Origin: CAWACC01 sp964390695
GTDB lineage: Bacteria; Chlamydiota; Chlamydiia; Chlamydiales; Parachlamydiaceae
DNA length: 29,597 nucleotides
Reading direction: 5' to 3'
Assembly (NCBI GenBank): GCA_964390695.1
Contig: CAYMKI010000025.1
Span: 1-29,597 of the forward strand
In this document: one piece after another, positions 21,820 to 29,597 of the stretch
Layout of the letters: every line of letters starts with the position of its first letter
How positions within the stretch are numbered: position 1 is the first letter of the stretch
Position numbers and translations under genes: made by a program
The notes under the pieces: model-generated
The model's input: only the letters and a program-made list of their open reading frames with translations
What the model was told of the DNA's origin: nothing
Databases searched by the model: none

Positions 21820-24800
21820 TTAGTTAAAGTCGAGCATTACTCCATTATTTCTATCATAAGCTAAGGCGGTATCGTTGACATTGTTGGTCTTTAGTCCATT
21901 GGTTTCATGATCGGCGACAGTTAACAGTCGTCCAGTATTCCAATCGGCAGTGTAGAGCAAGTCGAGCTTGTTGTCTGAGACATACAAGACCTCTTGTCCT
22001 TGGGAGTTCATGATAAACTTCATCGCATGGCCGTTGTCTTTGACGATGGATCCTACAGACCCGGTCATCTGACCAATCAGCGTTGAGGTGATCACTCCAT
22101 TGGCAGGATTCAGGTTTATTTTGGCCAAATCCTCAAGAGTATTACCTCCGCCTTCTCGGACCATTCCATACAGCTGTCCATTGGGATCAAAGGCAATGGC
22201 ACTGATGGCTTGGTTGCCATAATTTGCAGAAAGGCCGGATGTACCCGGAACTTCGTTGACATAACCGAGCACATTGACGATATTGGGACCATTGGCAGAT
22301 AGATTATGCAGATCTATCGACATCAACGCCGGGGCAAAGCCCTGCATATTGGGTACCAGAACGCCATTGTTCATAGCATTGAAGACTTGTGTGTTGTCTG
22401 AGACAATGTATCCAATGCCAGTCTGTGGATTGATCGCAAAGCTGTTGAGGTTTTGCAGCTGGACCAACTGACTTCCTGTGGAGGTTTGTTGCATATAATA
22501 CAGCAATCCGTAATCGACAATGGTGTTGACGGCATTGTTGTAATTGCCGATGGAGAAGAGATCGCCGCCAGCATTCAGTCCCCACAGGGCCTCTGTACGA
22601 AGAGAACCATTGATCGTCAGAGCAGCCACTTGCGGGTTGTCATCAAATATCTGGACGGAAACATTGTAATTTCCATCATTTTGATAGGTGTGAGATCCTA
22701 TGATTTGATATTGATGCGTATCTTGATAATAGGCCACCATGGCTGTCGATGTAGTGTTATCGCCCCAATTAACTTGGGCGACAAAATCATTCGATACGTT
22801 GGGATTGGCATCTGTAAATGCACCTAATATAACGTTAAAGGCTTGATTTTGAAGCATGCTTACACTTTGAATTCCACTTACCTGTGTCAAAGGCGCATCT
22901 GTAACGATCAAGCTATCCTGAACACTTGCAGACATGTTTTCCTCAGAGATAGTCACTATCGGTGCATAATTACCGGACTCGGCAAACATCGGACGTAAGG
23001 CCATCACACTATAAGAACCATCGCTGTTCTGTATGATAGTGCCCGCATCTGCATTATGACCGGCAATGCCCCAGTTAATGCTAGCAGAAAACTCCGAGGC
23101 TGCTTCCACGCCATTAGCATGGGTGAAATTGGCTACCTTTACTTGTGCTGCGGCATCTCCTTCCAGGATGGAAGGCAAGGCCACGGCTGAAGCGTGGATG
23201 CTATCTTCTGCAACGATCAAGCTATCCGAAACACTAGCGGATACATTGTCTTCAGAGATAGTCACAATCGGTGCAAAATTACCGGCCTCGGCAAACATCG
23301 GACGTAAGGCCATCACACTATAGGAACCATCGCTGTTCCGTATGATAGTGCCCGCATCTGCATTATGACCGGCAATGCCCCAGTTAATGCTAGCNNNNNN
23401 NNNNNNNNNNNNNNNNNNNNNNNNNNNNNNNNNNNNNNNNNNNNNNNNNNNNNNNNNNNNNNNNNNNNNNNNNNNNNNNNNNNNNNNNNNNNNNAGTAAA
23501 CTCCGAAGCTGCATCAAAGCCATTAGCATGGGTGAAATTGGCTACGTTCACTGATGCTGCGGCATCTCCTTCCAGGATGGAAGGCAAGGCCACGGCTGAA
23601 GCATGGATGCTATCTTCTACAATCGTAATGTTAGCGCTGACCTGCGCAGTAGAGCCATCGGCGTTTATCGCTGTAAACACGACGTTGATGGGTCCATTGG
23701 AAGCGTCTACTCCTGCCAATAACCATGTAAACGTATTGCCACCATAGACAAGCTCACCTATTGAACTCGAAAGGTGCACATCGAATTCATCGTAATCTGA
23801 GTAGGTACCTGTTAGCACAGCTACATTACCCTCAAGAACGGTAATTGAATTGGTATCTAAGGCTATTGTGGGCGGAGCATCGGCGATGGATATGGGCGAC
23901 AAGTCTTGTGAAATAACTGCGCCGTTGGGAGCTTCGATATAAACGTTCGGAGTGAATGAACCTTCTTCAGAGTACGTATGACCTGCACTCAAGGTAAAAG
24001 AGCCGTTTGATCCTGAAAAATTGAAGGCATCAAGATGATCGCTGTATCCATCACCCCAAACGACTATACCGGTAAACTGGTTAGCCAGAGTAGCCGTATT
24101 GGCATCTGTAAAGTGGAAGACAAACTGCCCAGCTTGCCCGCCTTCAATGCCATTCGTGATGATAGTAGAACCTGCCGTCAGTTGATCCGGTATAACAACC
24201 CCGGTGACGGTGGCACTCTCGTGGACTAAAGTGGGAGTGGAGGCGTCGTGATTAATAGTCACGGTGATGTTTTCATTAGCTGAGGCCGAAGTCGCATAGG
24301 CGTGGGAACCGTATACGCTATACACCCCATTTCCATCGTCGGTGATCGTTCCCGCTGAGGAGGAGCCATCGCCCCAGTCTATTGAGGCTGAATAATCAGC
24401 CAAAGCTTCCAATCCGGCCGGATCGGTGAATGTAGCCAGCAGCATGGGCGCTGATTGGCCCGCAGCAAAGGAGAGGCCTTGCACGCCCTGACCGATCACA
24501 GATGGATCGGAAATCGATATGGGCGACAAGTTTTGTGATAAGAACGTTCCATCTGGTGCACGAATGGTGATAAGAGGAGTGTATGATCCTTCTTCACCAA
24601 ATACGTGGCTAGCAGTGACAGTAAAGACACCGTTGGCCCCTGAAAAATTTGAGGCATCAAACGGAGTCACTGTAAGATCTCCCCATCGTATATTGCCGCT
24701 AAATTGAGCAGCGGTCGTGGCCAGATTCGAATCGGTAAAGTGGAAGACAACCTGTCCTGCTTGCAAGCTTTCAATGCCATTCGTGATGGTAGTAGAACCT

Positions 24801-25705
24801 GCGGTCAGCTGATCCGCTACAGCAAGCCCGGTGACGGTAGCAGTCTCGTGGACTATAGTGGGAGTGGAGGCATCGTGATTGATCGTGACGGTGATGTTTT
24901 CGTTAGCTGAGGCATTGTTTGAATAAGTATGCGATCCGATTACGCTGTATACGCCTGTCGTATAATGAAATCCGTATACATCCACCGAGTCATTCAAAGT
25001 AATGGTGCCGGCAGAAGTAGTCCCGTCTCCCCAGTCGATCATAGCGCTAAAATCCGAAACCGGTTCAAGATAATTAGCCGCATCATGACCATTTAATACG
25101 TAATAATTTGCAGCAGGATCGGTGAAGGTGGCAACAGTAGTGGGAACCGACTGATTGGCGGCAAAGGTTAAACCCGAGACGCTATGACCTATCACGGATG
25201 GATCAGTGATGGTAATGGTTTCGTGTAACGTTCCACTCGTTATGTTAGGTTGGGCTACACCATTGATGTTCACATGCCAGGTGGTGTTTGTATACACAAG
25301 ACCAAGGGAGTCGGCTAAAGTCAATTGAAGGGCATAATTTCCCTCCTCAGTGTATCCATGAAAAGCCGACATTGAGGGTGAAGTGATTAGGATGGTCTGG
25401 TCCCCATTAACTTCAGAACCATCACCGTAAAGAGGGTAAATATTGAAGTTATAAACTCCATACCCGGTAATATCACCGAAACTTATGTTCGGATTAGTAA
25501 GATCGGATACAGTAAAACTGAGATCTAAATTATTCAAGCCAATATGCGATTCAGGTTGTGCCGTTATATTTAATGTCACGCTGATGACATCATTGGCGCT
25601 TAAAACAATTCTTTCTTCCAAGGGAAGGAAGCCGAGCTTTTTCGAGATCTCGTCTCGCGTTAAGAACTCTTTCTGTTTTTGACTAAATCGAGATAAAATA
25701 TTCAT
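21820..25705 (-). CDS. Giant PKD-repeat surface protein with N-terminal LEPR-like motif (gap inside)
   Basis: One gene read across the 100-N gap (23395-23494); the frame differs on the two sides only because the gap length is nominal. GAGG lies five bases before the ATG. The N-terminus has no classical signal peptide but carries FLPLEERIVLSAND (about 26-39), like the LEPR-XLL motif heading giant proteins of planctomycetes and relatives. Then come two ~220-residue copies built of PKD-like domains (IDWGDGTTSAGT, YSVIGSHTYS; IDWGDGSSSAGT, YSVYGSHAYA). After these is a run of ~103-residue units starting EDSIHASAVALPSILEGD, interrupted by the gap. Another PKD-like domain and a C-terminal beta-propeller-like region (GGDLFSIGNYNN, ISAIAFDPNGQLYGM) follow. 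No transmembrane segment. Probably a secreted adhesin and likely cargo of the adjacent M50-HlyD system. Coding-like sequence continues past the TAA for 43 codons. Confidence 0.85.
22900..23660 (-). repeat. Intragenic ~309-bp tandem repeats, collapsed at an assembly gap
   Basis: The ~103-residue unit (EDSIHASAVALPSILEGDAA to SASVQDSLIV) is nearly identical at DNA level in its copies. The gap at 23395-23494 falls exactly within a unit, between EFT/EFS and ASINWG, so the true copy number is unknown. Confidence 0.85.
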
Positions 25706-25981
25706 AACAACCTCATGCTTTATAAGCTATGATTAATATTAAAACCACTAAAACTACACTGTTAAACTCTATTAATTCTCCTTAGTTAACCTAATTACTA
25801 ACTAATAATTATTAATTTCTAATTTTTAATTAACTACAAAATCTCANNNNNNNNNNGCCCATATTCTTTAAGTTAGCACTAAATTATTTTTTTGTGAACA
25901 AAACAAACAAAAAAAATTAAAAATAATTTTATTGATAAAAAAATTAAAACTCTCACATCCACATTAAATTATTCAGTATTT
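25706..25981. other. AT-rich intergenic region with a 10-N gap
   Basis: 276 bp between the M50-HlyD stop and the giant-protein start, both minus strand. It is extremely AT-rich with A- and T-tracts, and has an assembly gap at 25847-25856. It probably holds the giant-protein promoter; I see no gene. Confidence 0.6.
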
Positions 25982-28144
25982 TTAAAAATTGCTCTCGCGC
26001 CACAAGATGCGCGTGAGGTAAGAGAGGCTATAAGAGAGCCAAGATTCGCGCGGACCTTTCATCTGCACATAGCCGGTATTTTCCAGCTGTAGAGGCGGAT
26101 GCCCTTTGTCGAGGACAACCGTTACAGGGTAATAAGTTCCCAGCACTTTGGGTTGGGGGATAGTAAATTCGAGCGCTTCGGCCGGCTCGATGCCCGTCCT
26201 GACGACAGGCACATCGCCCTTATAGGTAGAGGCCATGGCATGATACTGCAAAGTGGACACCCGCGAAGGTTCAATTTTCTCTATAGAGCCTTTGAGATAT
26301 GCGGTGGAATTTTTTAGTCTGAACCACACCGCCTCGCCGCCTTGGGCATAGTCTAAGTATTCTTCGGGCAGGTAGACCAACACCCTCACGCCATCGGGCT
26401 GCACTATTTTTCCCAAGATCTGATCGGGCTTAACGAATTGCCCGACTTTGAGATCTTCATCCCAGCTGTATACCGTTCCATCGGTATCGGCTTTTACCGT
26501 TAGCAGCTTTTGCAACTGCTGCTTGGCCTTTAGTTTTGCTTCTTTGCCCGCCAGTTCATCCAGCTTTTGCGGCAAAAAGGAGGGGTTGTAGTCAGGATCT
26601 CCTTCCAGTAAAATGTCCAGCTCGATTTGAGTGTTGATAATCTCGACATCGGCCTGAAGATCTGCAATCTCTTCTTTCAGAGGCTGGGATGAAAGGCGCA
26701 CGAGCACCTGGTCTTTTTTCACTTGGCTTCCGCGGTGCACCAGGATAGCCTCTACCCGTGAGGAGATGGGCACATAAAGGACCTGTTCGCCTGCCGGGAT
26801 GGTGATGGCCGGAAAGGTTTTAGTATGGGACAAAGGCAGGGAGAACCACAGCAGTGCCAGCGCAAGGACACTGAGCGTCGCCACAGATCGCATATTGAGA
26901 GACAAATGCTCTTTAAGTTTCATAAGGTCTTGCACCTCCCATTTAATCGGCCACAGAATAAAGATCACGATCTCCATGAAAAACAAAATAATTCCCAAGC
27001 TTTTGGTGAACTGGTAGTACACGAAAACGGCAATGGAGGTATACAGCACCAGGCGGTAGATCCAGGTAAACAGCGAATATACCACCAGGGCCGCCACCCT
27101 TCTCGGGCTAAACAGCTCCGGCGGGGGAACATCGATGCCCAATAGCACCTGATGCAGCTTCCAGCGTGTGATGGCAAAAGCCCGGGGTTGCAAATTATCG
27201 ATAGCCCATAGGTCGCACAATATATAGTAGCCGTCCCAGCGCATGGCGGGGTTAAGGTTGACCATCACGCTGGAGATCAACGTCACAGAAGAGCTGATAA
27301 AGAAGATGCTCTTGAGCAAACCCGGCGCCGTGATCGTCCAGGCAAATGTTGATAATCCCGCCAAGACAAATTCCGCCCCTACCCCTGCAAACGAAATGGC
27401 AAAGCGCTGGTAGCGGTCTTTCAACTTCCAGGCATCGGTGACGTCGGTGTATAAGGCCGGCCACATAACGATCAGCACCACGCCCATGGTAGGCACGTGG
27501 ATGCCAAAATGTTTGGCCGTGTAGGCATGTGAAAATTCATGGATAATCTTGACCGTAGACACAGCGAGGACGTAGATGATAATGCCTTCCAGGTTGAAAA
27601 AATAGGTGAAGGTATGGATATATTCATCCCAGTTGCGCACCAACCCTCCCAGACCGAACAGCGTCAAGATGACATAGAGGATAAGTGCCGGGGTCGAATA
27701 GAAGGGCTTGACTAAAGGCAGGGTCTTTTCCAAAAACCGGTCGGGGTTTAGCAGCGGAACGCGGATATACAGGTAATTCATCAGCAGCCACCTGAAAATA
27801 CTCGTCTGCCTTTTTTGGGCTTCTTCGATGAAGCGGTCGGCCGGCTGAGGCAGCAGCAACAGGTTCATATGAGCGGCTTGGAGGTAAAAGTTCTTGATAT
27901 CTTCAGCAGTGTATTTGACCGTGGTCCTGAACTTGAGCGTTTCTAATAGAGTGCGCAGAGTCATGCCGGGTTTGACATTGCGTAGGACCACCCCCTCGCC
28001 CCAGGTGATGCGAAAATACTGTCCCCTGGTGGGATCGTATATATTATAGGTGGGCGATCCGTCCGAATCATCGGGACCTTTGAAGAGCCTGAGGTCGGGG
28101 CGGAATTTGGGAAGAGGTTTATCTTCCTCTATTAATTCGGGCAT
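25982..28144 (-). CDS. M50 zinc metalloprotease fused to HlyD-type adaptor domain
   Basis: A 720-residue polytopic membrane protein. Residues about 15-105 form a winged-helix/PqqD-like N-terminal domain (TYNIYDPTRGQYFRITWGEG). The membrane core (about 150-435) carries the site-2-protease motif IIHEFSHAYTAKHFG (H202, E203, H206) and the third-ligand motif NLNPAMRWDGYY (D304). Residues about 440-690 are a membrane-fusion (HlyD/biotinyl-lipoyl) module: YVPISSRVEAILVHRGSQVKKDQVLVRLSS, a helical hairpin, then TVKADTDGTVYSW. Such M50-HlyD fusions occur with a separate HlyD protein and are presumed to act in export or processing of peptides or large proteins without an adjacent ABC ATPase. Here a GAF-like HlyD gene diverges from it and the giant repeat protein lies downstream. 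Zinc-ligand residues are intact, so protease activity is plausible. Confidence 0.85.
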   Translation of the reverse strand: MPELIEEDKPLPKFRPDLRLFKGPDDSDGSPTYNIYDPTRGQYFRITWGEGVVLRNVKPGMTLRTLLETLKFRTTVKYTAEDIKNFYLQAAHMNLLLLPQPADRFIEEAQKRQTSIFRWLLMNYLYIRVPLLNPDRFLEKTLPLVKPFYSTPALILYVILTLFGLGGLVRNWDEYIHTFTYFFNLEGIIIYVLAVSTVKIIHEFSHAYTAKHFGIHVPTMGVVLIVMWPALYTDVTDAWKLKDRYQRFAISFAGVGAEFVLAGLSTFAWTITAPGLLKSIFFISSSVTLISSVMVNLNPAMRWDGYYILCDLWAIDNLQPRAFAITRWKLHQVLLGIDVPPPELFSPRRVAALVVYSLFTWIYRLVLYTSIAVFVYYQFTKSLGIILFFMEIVIFILWPIKWEVQDLMKLKEHLSLNMRSVATLSVLALALLWFSLPLSHTKTFPAITIPAGEQVLYVPISSRVEAILVHRGSQVKKDQVLVRLSSQPLKEEIADLQADVEIINTQIELDILLEGDPDYNPSFLPQKLDELAGKEAKLKAKQQLQKLLTVKADTDGTVYSWDEDLKVGQFVKPDQILGKIVQPDGVRVLVYLPEEYLDYAQGGEAVWFRLKNSTAYLKGSIEKIEPSRVSTLQYHAMASTYKGDVPVVRTGIEPAEALEFTIPQPKVLGTYYPVTVVLDKGHPPLQLENTGYVQMKGPRESWLSYSLSYLTRILWRESNF

Positions 28145-28280
28145 GCCTATCCTTTCTATTTCCGTGAAAAGTCGGGTATATAGCGAATCTTTCCATTTGA
28201 AAGTAGATATACCACTCCTTAAAATAAATTTTCACACTTTTATATCGAATTTTTTATTTTTATGTGATACACCAAAGACT
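28145..28280. promoter_or_regulatory. Divergent promoter region of the secretion genes
   Basis: 136 bp separating the two start codons, AT-rich toward the plus-strand gene. A weak TTCACA...TATTTT pair faces rightward. Shared regulation of both genes is likely from the arrangement, but no operator is recognised. Confidence 0.4.
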
Positions 28281-29597
28281 ATGAATACAACACCTCCTAT
28301 GCAGCCCATGCAAAAACACCCTGCGGCGCAACTGGCCGATCTGCTGATGGTCATCAACAAGCTGGTGATCAAAGCTTTTAGCGCTTCTTCCAAAGAGGCC
28401 TTTCAGTTTATTGTCCTGAACGACACGCTGCATGTGATCAAATACGACCGCGCTTATCTGTGGAGTTTCGAGGGAGTAAAACCTACCTTGCTAGGCATAT
28501 CCGGACAGCAGACCTTCAATAAGTCCACTCCCCTCTTTCTACAATGGGAAAAACTGGTGGAAGAGCTGCGCCCCCTCAACCTGCCGGAAGAGCTCAAAGA
28601 GGAGCATTTTAAAGATAAACAGCTGTGGCAAGAGGTGAATGACAAACACGCCACCATCCTGTGGCTGCCGCTATTAGACAAGGACAAGCCGCTCTTAGGT
28701 TTATGGCTGGAGCTAGGCGAGGAATTCAAGGACAAATCCATATCCAAAGATTTTTTGAACATCCTGCGCTCTAGCCTGTTGTTAGGTTATTCCAGCGCCT
28801 ATCTCAAATATCGCTCCAAATGGAAGGACGCAGCCAAACACGTCGAGAAGAAATGGATCAAATATACCGCGGCGGCGCTTCTGCTGAGCATGCTGGTGAT
28901 TCGCGTGCCTCTGCGCGTAGCGGCCCCCTGTGAGGTGGTGCCTAAAGATCCGGTACTGGTGACGGCTCCCCTGGAGGGGATTATCCAAAAGATAATCGTC
29001 AAGCCCGGAGAAAACATCAAAAAAGACCAACTGCTGGTGGAATATGACAAGCAGATCTCGAAGCAAAACTTGCGAGCTGCCCAGAAGCAAGTGCAGGTGA
29101 TGCAATCCCAGGTGGACAGGGCCGAGACGCTAGGGTTGACCGATCCCAAAGCATTGAATGAATTGCGTTTGCTGAAGCTCAAGCTGCAAAAGGAAAAAGT
29201 CGCCCTGGACCTAGCGAAATATCAAAATAGCCTTTTGGACATTCGAGCTCCGGCGGCAGGGATTGCCATCCTGGATTCTCCCGAAGAATGGATGGGCAAA
29301 CCCGTAAAAATCGGCGAAAAGATCATGACCCTAGGCTCTCCCGAAAACTCCAAGGTGCGCATTTGGATCCCGGAAAATGACAATATCCCCATAGACTTCC
29401 ACAGACCCGTCAAAGTCATGTTGAACATCTCCCCTACCGAAACCTATTACGCAGAACTCAGCTATATCGCCAACGAAACGACTTTGCATGATAACTACAT
29501 CCCCAGTTTCGTTGCGGATGCCGAGTGGGAGCAGGCGCCGACAGATACCAAGCTGGGATTAAAAGGCACAGCCATTCTCTATGGAGAACGCGTGTCG
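28281..29597 (+). CDS. HlyD-family periplasmic adaptor with GAF-like N-terminal domain, 3' end outside window
   Basis: Open from ATG 28281 to the window edge (439 codons visible, no stop). Residues about 20-170 look like a cytosolic GAF-type sensor domain (AFSASSKEAFQFIVLNDTLH, ATILWLPLLDKDKPLLGLWLELG). One transmembrane helix lies at about 193-209. A lipoyl-like half follows (VLVTAPLEGIIQKIIVKPGE, 225-244), then a coiled-coil hairpin (about 256-315) and the second lipoyl half (DIRAPAAGIAIL). The layout is that of GAF-containing HlyD proteins paired with M50-HlyD fusions; it would bridge inner membrane and periplasm toward an outer-membrane channel. No clear ribosome binding site precedes the ATG; M7 and M10 are alternative starts. 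An outer-membrane factor gene may lie just beyond the window. Confidence 0.82.
   Translation, partial: MNTTPPMQPMQKHPAAQLADLLMVINKLVIKAFSASSKEAFQFIVLNDTLHVIKYDRAYLWSFEGVKPTLLGISGQQTFNKSTPLFLQWEKLVEELRPLNLPEELKEEHFKDKQLWQEVNDKHATILWLPLLDKDKPLLGLWLELGEEFKDKSISKDFLNILRSSLLLGYSSAYLKYRSKWKDAAKHVEKKWIKYTAAALLLSMLVIRVPLRVAAPCEVVPKDPVLVTAPLEGIIQKIIVKPGENIKKDQLLVEYDKQISKQNLRAAQKQVQVMQSQVDRAETLGLTDPKALNELRLLKLKLQKEKVALDLAKYQNSLLDIRAPAAGIAILDSPEEWMGKPVKIGEKIMTLGSPENSKVRIWIPENDNIPIDFHRPVKVMLNISPTETYYAELSYIANETTLHDNYIPSFVADAEWEQAPTDTKLGLKGTAILYGERVS

Noticed and set aside
21820..23529. Treating the two halves around the 100-N gap as two separate genes
   Set aside because: The same repeat unit continues across the gap, neither half has a start or stop at the gap, and the frame offset is explained by the arbitrary gap length.

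Overview
The window is from a bacterium of the PVC superphylum, most likely an environmental (amoeba-type) member of the Chlamydiota. This is inferred from the gene set, not from any marker gene. The clues are a DUF47-Pit phosphate pair, a passenger-less inverse-autotransporter barrel, a giant surface protein with an N-terminal LEPR-like motif (FLPLEERIVLSA), a fused M50-protease/HlyD membrane protein, and a putative PI-kinase-fold effector. There are four assembly gaps (8111-8120, 14030-14129, 23395-23494, 25847-25856). The two 100-N gaps lie inside tandem repeats and are probably unresolved repeat copies.

Layout, left to right. Positions 1-1660 hold a truncated DUF1295 membrane protein and a TraB/ChaN/Tiki-like protein, both minus strand. 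Positions 1661-4240 hold sufE and a phosphate uptake pair (DUF47/PhoU-like plus Pit), all plus strand. Short inverted repeats surround sufE, and a 181-bp fold-back palindrome lies immediately 3' of pit. Positions 4419-8249 (minus) encode a surface cluster: three tandem collagen-like proteins, each with a BclB-type (exosporium) C-terminal domain, and a Cys-rich inverse-autotransporter beta-barrel. Positions 8291-13484 (minus) form a tight beta-oxidation operon: acyl-CoA synthetase, thiolase, multifunctional FadB/FadJ. Positions 13600-14570 are non-coding and repeat-rich, with a roughly 124-bp tandem array, a 27-bp inverted pair and two 38-bp tandem copies. A putative kinase effector follows (14571-16214, minus). 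Diverging from it is a compact pyrBICDEF operon (16504-21640) for five of the steps of UMP synthesis plus the ATCase regulatory chain. The rest is a surface/secretion locus: a giant PKD-repeat protein (21820-25705, minus), an M50-HlyD fusion (25982-28144, minus) and a divergent GAF-like HlyD adaptor cut by the window end.

How the genes fit together: pyrB-pyrF would take carbamoyl phosphate and aspartate to UMP (carA/carB are not in view). PyrE and PyrF are strikingly of eukaryotic UMP-synthase type and lie in the same reading frame, separated by one TAA followed directly by ATG, like a bifunctional UMP synthase split by a stop. fadD-fadA-fadB would activate and degrade fatty acids. The M50-HlyD pair has no ABC ATPase visible beside it and may export the adjacent giant repeat protein. 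The collagen-like trio and the inverse-autotransporter barrel are predicted surface material. Base composition is uneven: the pyr and fad blocks look richer in G+C than the AT-rich TraB-like gene and the intergenic regions.
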